Part shown: positions 44,040 through 54,733 of the stretch, one piece after another
Numbering within the stretch: the stretch's first letter is position 1
Layout: each line of letters begins with the position of its first letter
Origin: Cephalotus follicularis
Lineage: Eukaryota > Streptophyta > Magnoliopsida > Oxalidales > Cephalotaceae
Direction: 5' to 3'
Length of the DNA stretch: 64,000 nt
Assembly (NCBI GenBank): GCA_001972305.1
Contig: BDDD01000897.1
Coordinates: forward strand, 262,234 to 326,233
Position numbers and translations under genes: made by a program
The notes under the pieces: generated by a model
Databases searched by the model: none
Told to the model about the DNA's origin: nothing
Seen by the model: the letters and a program-made list of their open reading frames with translations, nothing else

Positions 44040-45330
44040 CTCTGCAAACCATCCAGTAGTTTCCACTGTCAAACCATCGCACCAACAGTAATTACTTTGT
44101 GACTCAGTGCATCAGCAACCACATTCACTTTCCCTGTGTGGTATTGAATATTACAGTTATAATCGTTGAAGAATTCAACCCACCTTCTTTGTCTCATGTT
44201 CAACTCCTTCTGAGAGAATAAGTACTTCAGACTTTTGTGGTCAGTGAAGATCTCAAATTGAGCACCATAGAGATAATTTCTCCATTTCTGTAAAGCAAAC
44301 ACTATGGCAGCTAATTAAAGATCATGTACAGGATAATTCTCCTCGTACAGTTTCAATTTCCTTGAAGCATAAGCAATCACTCGACCCCGTTGCATGAGAA
44401 CGCATCCCAAGCCTTTCCCATAAGCATCACTGTATATAGTAAAGTTTTCATTACCCTCAGGTAATGCCAAAACAAGAACAGTAATCAATCGACTCTTCAG
44501 TCCTTGAAAACTTGCTTCACAAGAATCATCCCAATCAAAATTTGACTTCTTCTAAGTCAAACGGGTCAACAGAACAACAATCTTGGAAAATCCGTCGATA
44601 AACCTTCGATAATAGCCAGCCAATCCCAAGAAGCTACAAACTTCAGTAACGTTCTTCGGTTAGGGCCAATTTACAATGCTCTCAATCTTTGAAGAATCCA
44701 TCGATAACCCTTCACCCGATACAATATGACCAAGGAAAGTCACATGATCTAGCCAGAATTCACACTTACTGAATTTAGCAAATAGTCATTCCTTCCGTAG
44801 AGTTTGCAACACAATTCTCAGATGCTGCATATGCTCCTCAGTACTCCTTGAATATATCAAAATGTCGTCTAAGAAAATCACAGCAAACTGATCCAGATAG
44901 GGTTGAAATACCCGATTCATTAGACACATGAATGCTGCAGGGGAATTCGTCAAACCAAACGGCAGTTTTAGGAACTCATAGTGACCATATTTGGTTTGGA
45001 AAGTAGTCTTCTCAACATCACCCTTACGAATCCTCAACTGATGATAGCCTATCCTCAAATCAAGTTTAGAGAACATATTTGAGCCTTGCAGTTGATCGAA
45101 CAACTCCTTAATATGTGGAAGAGGATATTTGTTCTTCACAGTCACTTGATTCAATAGCCGCTAATTGATGCACAACCTCATCGATCCATCCTTCTTCTTT
45201 ACGAACAAAACCGGTGCTCCCAACGGTGATACACTCAGTCTGATAAATCCCTTGTCAAGATAATCCTGCAATTACACATTCAACTCCTTCAGTTCAGTAG
45301 GAGCCATTCTGTATGGAGCTTTAGAAAAAT
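44040..45330 (-). pseudogene. E3 reverse transcriptase and RNase H
   Basis: Minus strand from about 45330: MRLCIN then a stop in place of the usual Tyr, [46 protein letters not shown] and the catalytic [11 protein letters not shown] (FLDD variant of YVDD). RT continues past stops to [11 protein letters not shown] and [16 protein letters not shown]. The RNase H part gives [35 protein letters not shown] and the end [10 protein letters not shown]. It makes cDNA from element RNA in the particle. Order and motifs are standard for a chromovirus; at least five stops lie in the region. Confidence 0.9.
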
Positions 45331-45345
45331 GAGCAGTTCCTGGTA

Positions 45346-45921
45346 TTAAGTCATACTTAACTCCGTATCTCTCTCCGGTGGCAATGAAACAAGATCTGCT
45401 GGAAACACATCAAGAAATTCACAAACAACATGAATATGTTCCAGACTAGTCATACCTTTTGTATTGTCCACCACACAAGCCAAGTAACATTCACACCCTT
45501 TCTTGAGATATTTCTTTGCTTGAGGAAAAGAAATAATCAAAGCAGAATTATTCTTCTCTTCCACGAATTGGAATACAGTTCCATTTGATAGATGAAAAGT
45601 GACCACCTTATTGTAACAGTTTACATAAGCTCGATGAACGTAGAGCCAGTTCATCCCCGAGATAACATCGAAATCTCGGATACGCAGTACAATCAGATCA
45701 GCGAATAGCTGAACCCCAACTATCGTGATCTCATAGTTATTCACTACGGTATCAGTTAGTAAGCAATCTCCAGTTGGAGTATTCACCTCCATCACATATG
45801 GCAAGCAAGCAGTCACACAATGTAGGTTACACAGAAAACATGATGCAATGAATGAGTGTGTAGCTCCCAAATTAATTAATACACGAGCTAATATACCAGA
45901 TATGAAAATGGTACCTTCCAT
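45346..45921 (-). pseudogene. E3 protease region
   Basis: A 191-codon open stretch: VLINLGATHSFIASCF is the retropepsin active site with Asn where the catalytic Asp should be (LID-GATHS). Then DFDVISGMNWLYVHRAYVNC, the family's D.ILGMDWL-like block, and EFLDVFPADLVSLPPERD, the linker to reverse transcriptase. The Asp-to-Asn change is a single G-to-A and would abolish proteolysis. An amber stop separates it from gag at about 45931. Confidence 0.85.
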
Positions 45922-45933
45922 AACAGAAGTAGA

Positions 45934-47090
45934 CTATGGTGCATCCTCCTTAGATAAAGTGTATACTCTACCTTTCATTATTCCCTTCCCAGTATCCCTT
46001 CGTGGTTGAGCAGCCGCACCACTTCTACTAGCTCCAGCACTTCCTTGTTGATTGCGCATATGCTCTCTAATGGTTGGACAATCTTTTAACTGATGCTCGT
46101 GTGAGACACATCTCAAACACTTCCCCATCTTCTTCCAGCAAACACTCTCATTGTGGTTTGAAAGACCGCAGAAACTACACCCTCCAGAACTCTGTCGGCT
46201 ACTTCGGTTAGGAGTTCTTGAATGAGAAGTATTCCGTCGAGAACCTCCTTGTCCTTTATTGCTAGACTTTGATGATCCAGCAGGATTATTGCTTCCCTGC
46301 CCCTGTGAATAAGCAGGTCTCGATTGAGAACCACGAGATCTCTCCATCCTCCGTTCATTAGCATTAACCTCCAGAATTCTTGCTTTTTCAGTAACATCCA
46401 CAAAAGACGTCAGCTGTAATACAACCAGCTTAGATAAGATATTAGGCCTTAAACCCTTCAAGAACCTCTTTATCTTCCTTGACTCCCCCTCTACCAGATA
46501 GGGCGTGTGCCTTGCCATCTCAATGAATCTGGTCTGATATTGAGCTACCGTCATATCTCCTTAACGTAACTCTAGTAGTTTAGTCTCCTTCCTGTCACGC
46601 TCCATCAGTGGTACATAAGTTTTAGAGAACTCGAACTGAAATCTGTCCCAACTCCTATCGAGATCCAGAGATATCCACTTTGCATCAATCATCTCCCACC
46701 AATGGGTAGCTTCTCCCCATAAGCGGTACACTGCAAAATTCAGGTTTTGCTCATCAGTATACTCAAGAGCAGCAAATATCTTATCCATATCCTTCATCCA
46801 TTGCTAGCTACGGTAGCATCAAGTTCACCCTTGAACATCGGAGGATTCTGCCTCATGAATCTCTCCAAATCTCTTCCAAATCCACCAGCATGATAAACTT
46901 CTGGAGCATGTTGATAGGCTTGGTTAGCTTCATACATGTGCTACAATTACTCCATATTCGCCGCATTGGCTTGCATCTGTTGTTCGAAAAGATCCGACAT
47001 GCGATCCAATGCACTTCTCTCTTCATTCACTGGTGGGGCATTTCTTTCTTCGGCCCTAGGCCTTCCCCGTCGTACTCTTCAGCGATCCAT
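45934..47090 (-). pseudogene. E3 gag with two zinc knuckles
   Basis: The start is ATG at 47090 (MDR, then a TGA at codon 4), a few bases from the likely leader, followed by RVRRGRPRAEERNAPP. The gag core near 46860-46560 reads FMRQNPPMFKGELD, DKIFAALEYTDEQNLNFAVYRLWGEATHWWE. From 46554: VAQYQTRFIEMARHTPYLV, then a Ser/Gln/Gly-rich linker and two knuckles, CSFCGLSNHNESVC and CLRCVSHEHQLKDC, both perfect CX2CX4HX4C. Stops at codon 4, near 46800 and near 46558 break it. The sequence is close in plan to G1 gag. Confidence 0.9.
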
Positions 47091-47187
47091 TCTGTTTCCT
47101 ATAAGGAAAATGATATTAATCATCAGGAAACAATTCATTTAGTTGCCGAGGATAGTATCGCAGCGATAGCTTATAAATTAATATAAG

Positions 47188-47199
47188 ATCTGATACCAA
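47188..47199 (-). other. primer-binding site of E3 (tRNA-Met type)
   Basis: Minus-strand TTGGTATCAGATC lies three bases from the LTR end TGTGACA, as for initiator tRNA-Met. Confidence 0.85.
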
Positions 47200-47601
47200 G
47201 CTTGTCACACCTCATCTTTATTTCACACATGGCTAACATTTAATCCTGTATTTACCAATAATTAAAAATTAAAAATTAAAACTTTGCGGAAGCATTAAAA
47301 TATACTGGATTATTCAGAATAGCATACACATGTAGCATACTACATGCTTAAGCTTTATACAGTACAGAGTTATATAATACATATTAAAATTGTAAATATA
47401 ACATAAGAGGGTATGACTTATTACAAATAACAACCTTAAAATTAAACCTTCAAGTACAGCTTCAGTAGCAAGCCTTTGATTTTCCTTCGTCAATCTGAAA
47501 TTGTATGTATTAGCCTTTGTCCTCACTCGGCTAAGTAGGAAATATGCATGAAAATTAATATATAAATGTAAATCATGCATGACAGTTTAATTTTGAAAAC
47601 A

Positions 47602-47602
<1 letters not shown>

Positions 47603-47694
<92 letters not shown>
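47603..47694. repeat. (TA)n-(TG)n microsatellite in E3 5' LTR
   Basis: About 27 TA units followed by about 19 TG units; only a short TA run is present at the same place in the 3' LTR (40360-40378). Confidence 0.95.
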
Positions 47695-47695
<1 letters not shown>

Positions 47696-48564
47696 CAATA
47701 TATAAAAGCAATCATGTCAAGTGGCTACAATCACTCAAGTATCAATCATACCACACAATGGTGCAAACAATCAGTCCAGTTGTCCGAAGACCAGTTGTGG
47801 GTGTCATCTGTCTCAACCTCCTAGCCCCAATGATGCACCACCTAACAACCACCATGCACTCCGATGATGATAGAAGGTAAACAGTATTGTCGGCACTTGA
47901 CAGGCAACTAATAGTCACTGTTTGAGTTGCGGACAAGTTTGGTGTATAAGCTCTAGCCAACTCATGGCCCCTAGGCTCACCTCTGTAGTCCGTGATACAC
48001 TACGACCACAAGACCATCAGAAACTATCAATCACATTCAATACAGTATATAGTTAAGTAGTATTACATATGTAATGTAATATAGCAGCAATCTCTTTCAG
48101 AAGAGAAATCAGTAAAACAGTTTGGTAGAATCTCATTTGTGAAAACAGTACAGTGCAATAGTTCTTACTTAGAGAAAACAGTAAACAGTTCAGTAATTCT
48201 CACTTGGAGAAAACAGTACAGTAATAGTAGGTTTTCTTTAAAACAATAGTTGAAAACCTTTAATAGTGCATATATCATTCAGTAATTAAAATCCTTGAAA
48301 CAGTAATATTTGTGAAATACTTTGATAGATATGATGATCTATAACAGTAGCAATATTCAATTGCATAACAGTACGAGCAGTAACAATTCAAGGATTCAAA
48401 CAGTGATTAACAAACAGTGCAATCAATTTCAATATATGCAATCAAACAGTGGATGTAAGTCATTAAATTCCTATAATATGATTACACATGACCACGATTG
48501 ACTGTTGAAATCATCCCATATGGAAGCTGATGTAATCAGGAGAATTAAACGTGAAACAGGTCCT

Positions 48565-49650
48565 TACGCGTTGACAGCTTCGACTAACGCGTCGTCGGTC
48601 ATAAAAAAGTGTCGATAGTGCATTTTAGGCGTCGACAGTTTACACTTTAACATCACTACAATTTACGCTTTAAGCGTCGACGCTTTCCTTTGAGCCTCGA
48701 CGGTTCCTTCGCTAAGCGTCGTTTGTATCACTCAAAGCGTCGACCAATTTTACCTTTAAACAAAGCCAGATTCTTCCTTAAGCGTCGACAGTTCCTAATA
48801 AACATCGACGATTTCTAGCGTACAGGCAATTCACAGTGGCAGAAAGAAAACAGAGCTTGTATTTTTCATACTTCAATCAGTCCAATTCAACATGAAAATA
48901 TTTATAATTCATCACAAGACGAAATACATGCTATATGTTCAAGATCATGTCATAATCCCTACCTCAAATTGCTTTCCCAGAATCAATTTAGGATTTATTC
49001 TTCTATTTACTCCAAGACTTTCTCTAACTCCACTCAATCTCCAGTAATCTCACAATTTAATCTATGATTGCATGAACACAATAGATATATAAAACGAAAT
49101 CAGTATATATATACCACTTGAGTAACTTAACAGCAACCGAGAGTATAAATAGGAGCTTACCAATTCAATTTAAACCTTCCAATTTCCACTTTTGAACACC
49201 AATTCCAGCATGCACCAGTTTAACATTTGGATTTCTCTCATTCCTAGGCATTTTCTAATCTCAGTTCGATTCATAAACATAGCTGATATAAAGGGTTTTC
49301 ATCTTAGTGATCCCTCAATACCACTAACTCAAACCATTAATATTTTCTTTCCTCTGTAACTCACTGTTTTGTTCCTTTCTCTCTTCTATTTTTCTTTCTT
49401 TCAATTCCTTGCAGGTAGTAAACATTCAGGACACTAATCCTTACTTGTTAGCAGTTGATGACACGTTTTGGCCTTGTTTGACACGTTTTCATAACACCTG
49501 CCCAGGTTAAAATGCCATACATGCCACCACTCCATTCTAATCGACACGTATCACACACCTGGCCGTTTTCAAAGTATCGATGGTTTCGTCTTGACGTCGC
49601 CGGTTAAGCACAAAGCCTCAAAGCTTTCATGTTAGGCAACGACGGTTTGG
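48565..49650. repeat. GCGTCGACGC-type palindrome clusters in E3 5' LTR
   Basis: Main group 48565-48825, smaller group 49567-49650. The clearest unit in the window, AAGCGTCGACGCTT, is a perfect 14-bp palindrome at 48672-48685. Confidence 0.85.
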
Positions 49651-49866
49651 TGCCATATTACCGTTTTTGAGTTTCTTTTAATTCAACTTTCAAATTATTT
49701 CAATTCAGTCCTTCACTTATCTTAATTTCATTCAATTTAGTCCAATTCCCAATTCAATTAAGTCCTCAATAGCAATTCACATAATAAATGTACATTTAAT
49801 TTCAATTTAATGTATACTTTATTTATCAATTATGCATTAATTGAAATTTGCGGTTATGACAAATCC

Positions 49867-50534
49867 ACTACCGCAATGAGGTATTTCCTCTTCCTCGTTG
49901 CTACTGGAAGTGGTCCGACAAAGTCCATTCCCCATTGTGCAAAGGGCCAAGGGGCTGTGATAGATGTCAAAGGCTCTGATGGTCTTCTGCTTATATTAGT
50001 GTTCCTCTGACATTTATCACATTTCCTTATGAAGTTGATGGCATCTTGGTGTATGGTCGGCCAGAAATACCCCTGCCTTAATAGTTTATTTGACAAGGTT
50101 CTGCCCCCCGTGTGATTTCCACATACTCCTTCATGGACCTCCCTTAGAGCATAGTCGGCCTCTGAGGGTGTCAAACATCTCAACCAATGAAAAGAAAAAG
50201 ATCTTTTGTAGAGGATCCCTTCTCAGAATTGGTATCTTTTGGATCTATACACCAGTCTTCTTGCTTCCTCTGGGTCCTCTGGAAAAATTTCATCCCTTAG
50301 CTAATTGATGAACAGAGTCATCAAATTTGACTCTTGTTGAACATCAATGTCAATCACATCCACTTATGAAATTGTGGGCTTGTCCAAGTAGTCTAATAGC
50401 ACGGTTCGATTTTTCTCTAATTCCTCCGCTGTGGCTAGTTTTGACAATTGGTCTGCTCCGGCGTTCTTCGCTCTGGGAACTTTCAACACTCTTAGTACTT
50501 GGAAAGCCGACTTCAAACTCTAAACATGTGCTAA
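49867..50534 (-). pseudogene. E2 integrase, first half
   Basis: On the minus strand the linker after RNase H leads to the zinc-binding region ALREVHEGVCGNHTGG and CDKCQRNTN (HHCC type), then WPFAQWGMDFVGPLPVA with the first catalytic Asp, and YLIAVVD, where E3 inserted. ORF 50183-49854 covers most of it. The second half is at 39187-39962. An earlier stop near 50193 separates it from RNase H. Confidence 0.85.
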
Positions 50535-50879
50535 CTATTTGGCAATTGAGTATTCTCTGGCTTCATACTCTCCACTCACCATACCAACCACCAGCTGAGA
50601 ATCACTAGAGACTTCTATTTTCTGAACCTCTAAGTGCTTTGCAATTGTCAGCCCGGCGATCAAAACTTCCCACTCGGCTTCATTATTTGTGGCTTTGAAC
50701 CCAAATATCAGAGCATAGTCCAAGGTCCACCCATCTGGACTAGTAAACACCAAACCTGCTCCACTCCCGGAGATGCAAGATGAGCCATCAACGGACAACT
50801 TCCATAACCCCCTCTCATTATCTAAGGGGTCTTCTTCCACACACTCAGTGAGTGTATTGTCTCCAACAAAATCAACCAA
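50535..50879 (-). pseudogene. E2 second RNase H domain (archaeal-like, Tat lineage)
   Basis: An open 115-codon stretch with WKLSVDGSSCISGSGAGLVF, the N-terminal Asp strand of type-I RNase H, then FKATNNEAEWEVLIAGL (catalytic Glu) and IEVSSDSQLVVGMVSGEY (catalytic Asp). The three acidic positions are kept. It lies between the ordinary retroviral RNase H (50890-51230) and integrase. A second RNase H of archaeal type in this position is a recognised feature of Tat elements. It would degrade the RNA strand during reverse transcription. Confidence 0.85.
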
Positions 50880-50889
50880 GACCTATGAT

Positions 50890-51230
50890 TTTATTGCTGG
50901 TATGGCCTCAAACTACACATCGTATTCACCCAACTCGACAGACCACTTGACTAGTCTGCCCAACATCTCTGGCTTTCCTAGCACTTGTCTGAGTGGATTG
51001 TCTGTCAAAACCTTGATTGTGTGGGCTTGAAAACACGGCCTTAACTTTCTCACCGCTATGATCAGAGCATAAGCATACTTCTCTACCTCTAGATACCTCC
51101 TCTCAGCATCATTCAAGGCCTTGCTCACATAATATACTGCCCTATGAACTTTATCCTCTTCCCTCACAAGCACTGCACTCACTGCGGCTGATGTTAGTCT
51201 TCCCCATCTCTTGATTTTGATATCAGAGGA
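50890..51230 (-). pseudogene. E2 first RNase H domain
   Basis: Minus strand: MSAVLVREEDKVHRAVYYVSKAL, then ERRYLEVEKYAYALIIAVRKLRPCFQAH and KVLTDNPLRQVLGKPEM. This is the Ty3/gypsy connection/RNase H region (usual SKAL..AE.RY...EK...ALV.A.RKLR.YFQ.H...V.T). Stops lie on both sides, at about 50881 and 51185. Confidence 0.8.
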
Positions 51231-51355
51231 GGGGAAGCCAGGTATTCCTTCAATTTATTGAAGGCTACTTGCCATTCTTCCGACCAGGAAAATCCTTTGG
51301 GATCTCTCAATACCTTAAAAAAGGGAATATATTTTTCCCCTGACTTGGAAGCAAA

Positions 51356-52123
51356 TCAGCTCAGGGCTGCGATTTTTCCATTTAAACTCTGTATATCCCT
51401 GATAGATTGAGGAGGCTTCAAGCTTTGAATTGATGAGATCTTCTCTGGGTTGGGTTCTATTCCTCTACTAGAAACCATAAACCCGAGGAACTTACCAGAA
51501 GTAACCCCAAAAGTACACTTGGAAGGATTGAGACGCATTTTGTATTTACTTAGCACTTCAAAAGTCTCCTCCAAGTCTTTAATATGAGGGCTCCTTGCTC
51601 GTGTTTTGACGAGCATATCGTCAATATAAACCTCCACATTCCTCATGATTTGAGGTTCAAAGATCTTGTTGACCAACCGTTGGTAGGTCGCACCCACATT
51701 TTTCAGTCCGAAGGGCATGACTTTGTAGCAAAACATGCCTCTATCAGTGATTAAAGGTATCTTGTTCTTGTCTAGCCCATACATAGGGATTTGATTATAA
51801 CCCGAGTATGAATCCAAGAAGCTTATCATTCTATACCCAGAGGTTACATCCACCAACTGATCAATCTTCTGGAGGGGGAAGTCGTCTTTGGGACTAGCTT
51901 TGTTAAGGTCTGTAAAATCTATACACATCCTCCACTTGCCATTAGCTTTCTTGACTAGGACCGGGTTCCCCAGCCAGTCAGAGTATTGCACTTCCCTAAT
52001 AAACCCCGCATCTAATATCTTCTTTACTTCATCTGCTATCACTTGTTGCCTTTCAGGAGCGAAGTTCCTTTTATTTTTCCTGGTTGAAGGCCTCATTGGA
52101 TCCACACTCAGCTTATGCACCAT
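51356..52123 (-). pseudogene. E2 reverse transcriptase (long open segment)
   Basis: A 255-codon open stretch, the best preserved coding block of E2. In order: MVHKLSVDPMRPSTRKNKRN, IREVQYSDWLGNPVLVKKANGKWRMCIDFTDLNKASPKDDFPL, SFLDSYSGYNQIPM (first catalytic Asp), MPFGLKNVGATYQRLVN, VYIDDMLVKT (YIDD catalytic box) and SKCTFGVTSGKFLGFMVSSRGIE. All are diagnostic of plant Ty3/gypsy Tat RT. Its stop at 51356 falls in the RT-RNase H linker, while the TAG near 52160 precedes the segment. The frame was probably one polyprotein with 52160-52990. Confidence 0.9.
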
Positions 52124-52159
52124 TACCTCTAGACTGATCCCAGGGACCTCCTCTGCCGA

Positions 52160-52775
52160 CTAGGCAAAAACATCTCTGTTGTTCTTGAGGAGCACTATCA
52201 GTTCCTCTTTCTCCACCTCTCCAAGTTGTGAGCCAACTTGGAACACTTTCTCTGAATTACCTTCCTCTAAAGGCACCAGCACCATATCTTCCACAGGCTG
52301 CGGGCGCTCGGGCTTCACTTCTCCTCTGAGCTCCATATTGGCTATGGGCAAGGCCTTCTCTTTCCCCTTGTCCATTATGACAGTCTTGTAACATTGCCTT
52401 GCAACCTGTTGGTCTCCTCGGACTTCTCCCATACCAAACCTGGTCGGGAATTTCACCAATAAGTGCCTTGTAGACATTATTGCTTCCATCAAGTTTAGTC
52501 CATGTTACCCGACTATAGCATTGTATGGGCTTGGTGTATCAACCACCAAAAAGGTCATTTGTACCTGGGTTTGACGTGGGGCTATGCCTGTAACCACTGA
52601 CAAGTTGATGGATCCCAGAGGATGGACCATATCTCCTACGAAGGCCATCAGAGGAGTTTTCACAGGCCTTAGTTGGTCGGCCGATATCCTCAATTGATCA
52701 AAAGCATGCTTGTAAAGGATATCTGCCTAGCTCCCGCTATCAATGAGGATTATCTTAATAGTGAATAGTTCCACT
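52160..52775 (-). pseudogene. E2 protease region
   Basis: Minus strand from about 52775: TIKIILIDSGS, a TAG, then ADILYKHAFDQL, the Tat-type protease active site (LIDSGS-ADIL). ORF 52693-52505 continues LRPVKTPLMAFVGDMVHPLGSI and FLVVDTPSPYNAIVG, the conserved C-terminal protease block. ORF 52492-52160 links to reverse transcriptase ([26 protein letters not shown]). One stop directly in the active site inactivates it. Confidence 0.85.
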
Positions 52776-52993
52776 CAAAGAGTCACCACCACCGGATCAT
52801 CGTGACGGAGACGTACTCCCTCATAGTCTGCCTCAGAGAAGGATATTACCTCCTCATCTCAACCTGACTTCAACCTTTTGCTATGCGGGTATTGTTGCAC
52901 AGCAAAGGTCTGTCTAGCATAGGCTTTTTAAGCCCTGCTATGCTCGCCATCAGATGTGACCCCTTCAGAGATGGTGTGGATCACACCTCTGGG

Positions 52994-54689
52994 TTATTGC
53001 TCCTCTACTTGTTGTGGAGCTTGTTCTCTGCACTCCCTTCTTTCTTGGGGAGCATCCCTGTCGACATACTTGCATAGATGAACTTTCCGAATCAGGTCCT
53101 CAATATGATTTTTTAAATGCCTACACTCCTCTGTGTCATGCCCGTGGTCACAATGGTACCAACAATACTTATTTATGTCCTTCTTCTGAGTTAAGGACCT
53201 CAACTGTGCCGTCCGTTGGATTTGGACTTTGTCCTTCTTCACAGCCAATATCCTGGTACGCGTCTCCAGGACATGGGCAAAATTGTTGTAAGTGGGGATC
53301 GGTGCCACCCTTTTTGGTGATTCCCCCCTCTTGGAAAGCTTGTGTCTAAGGTCATCTTTGGCCAGCCTGACCTCTCTTTTCTCTTCTGTTTCTTCCTTGG
53401 AGCACTTCATGAGTGCTCCTATTTCTTCGCCTGATGGCTCCACCAGGAAGTCTTTTGCTTCCTAGCTGCCATCGCCTCCTCGGTATTCACGTACTTCTCG
53501 GTTCTTCTGAGGAGGTCAGCCATAACCTGAGCGAGCTTTTTCATGAGAGAAAAGGTGAAAGGTGAGTTGTCTTTCAACCCCATGTTCAGTGCTGCCAGAG
53601 TGAAATACGGTTATAAATCTTTCACTTTCGGAGACTCCTTGTTAAATCTGGTGAGGTAGTCTCTTAGGGACTTATCCTTCCCCTACACCACATTGATCAA
53701 ATGACTTGAATTCCTTCTTTGCATGATACTGTTGAGGAACTTGGTAATGAATAGTTCCGTAAACTGTTTGAAATTCACCATCGAATCCACTGGTAAAGTT
53801 GAATACCATGACTAGGCCGCTCCAGTTAATGTTGCTGAGAATCCTCAGCAAAGGACTGCGTCCGATGCCTGGTGCACTAGCATGATTTATGAGTAGTAGC
53901 GCACATACTGGATTGGGTCCGTGGACCCATCATACTCCTTGAGACTCGGGAACCAGAATCCCCCAGGATACGCTCCCTTATTATCTCGGGTGTGAAAGGA
54001 GTGGTGTTGATATTTCGTAGCTCGGACAGGTACCCGTTCGAATGTTCGACTCCTCTAAGCCTCCTTTCCATCTCAGCAAACCTTCTGCTCATGGTCTGCT
54101 CTATGTATTAGATGTTTCTAGTATTGCTAGAAACTTGTGACTGCCCAGCAAGTATCACTGAATGGTATGACCTACTCCTTGGTTGGGTCTCAGTCCTTCT
54201 AGAGGCCGAGGAGCGTGCTTGGGTGCGCTTCACTTCCGTAGAGTAATCCTCGTCCATTGGGTCTTGCACGGGAAGGTCTTCTTGGGGATTGTAACTACAA
54301 TCCCTAGAACATGAAGACTCAACCCTTACATATGTATCAATCTTTGTTCTCGTCCTCAGAGATGTATCAATCTCCGATCGCCTTGGAGGACACATGGCCC
54401 TCCTCGGTGGGTTTCGCCTGGCCCCTTGGGGTTGTTGAACTTCAGTGGTTGCTCTGCTCGGACAAGCCTGATCTTGGATGGCTAGTCTGCTTGGACCAGC
54501 ATGGTTTTGGCTGGCAAGATTACTTGCCAGCAAGGTTGTGAGACCCCCCATTTCCTAGAGCAACTGGTTGAATTGCTCGCCAGTAATGGGATCTTACTCT
54601 GTAGCGGCAACTTGACCGGTAGTAGGAGGTTAGTTCTCAGGTGCCTGACTGCCAGTGGCTGCAGAGTTGTTGCTTCTTCTCGAAGGCAT
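52994..54689 (-). pseudogene. E2 gag (Tat type)
   Basis: The start is chosen at ATG 54689 (MPSRRSNNSAATGSQAPEN), aligned with 23910 of E1. N-terminal Arg/Ser-rich part 54551-54108 (PQGARRNPPRR, RSEIDTSLRTRTK); middle 54092-53877 (EMERRLRGVEHSNGYLSEL); core 53876-53450 in broken frame (FKQFTELFITKFLN, SLRDYLTRFNKES, LLRRTEKYVNTEEAM); C-terminal 53443-52994 with KYCWYHCDHGHDTEECRHL, the Tat Cys-His motif. Many stops interrupt it. The plan matches E1 gag block for block, which is the main evidence that E1 and E2 are relatives. Confidence 0.85.
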
Positions 54690-54713
54690 GAATACAATGA
54701 CTTCTTATTGCGT

Positions 54714-54732
54714 TTCCCATAGACGGCGCCAA
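54714..54732 (-). other. primer-binding site of E2
   Basis: Minus-strand TTGGCGCCGTCTATGGGAA directly follows the LTR end CATCAACA (one G between). Same type as E1. Confidence 0.8.
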
Positions 54733-54733
54733 C

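Larger units (their letters stand above)
39963..49861 (-). mobile_element. E3: chromovirus (Tekay/Del-like Ty3/gypsy) inserted in E2 integrase; TSD AATCC
   Basis: A 9.9 kb element with LTRs at 39963-42505 and 47203-49861, both minus oriented, flanked by AATCC at 39958-39962 and 49862-49866. Removing it rejoins the E2 integrase text ...AVVD / DYFTKWVEAEP. Order on the minus strand: LTR, tRNA-Met primer site, gag with two zinc knuckles, protease, RT, RNase H, integrase, chromodomain, polypurine tract, LTR. The chromodomain marks a chromovirus. Many stops and several lost catalytic residues show it is inactive. Confidence 0.95.
47203..49861 (-). repeat. 5' LTR of E3
   Basis: 2659 bp; plus-strand start TGTCACACCTC and end GCGGTTATGACA. 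It is longer than the 3' LTR mainly through the microsatellite at 47603-47694 and extra GCGTCGACGC-type units at 48565-48660. Confidence 0.9.

Noticed and set aside
47523..47880. ORFs with long Tyr-Ile and Val-Cys runs
   Set aside because: Direct translation of the TA/TG microsatellite; no protein evidence.
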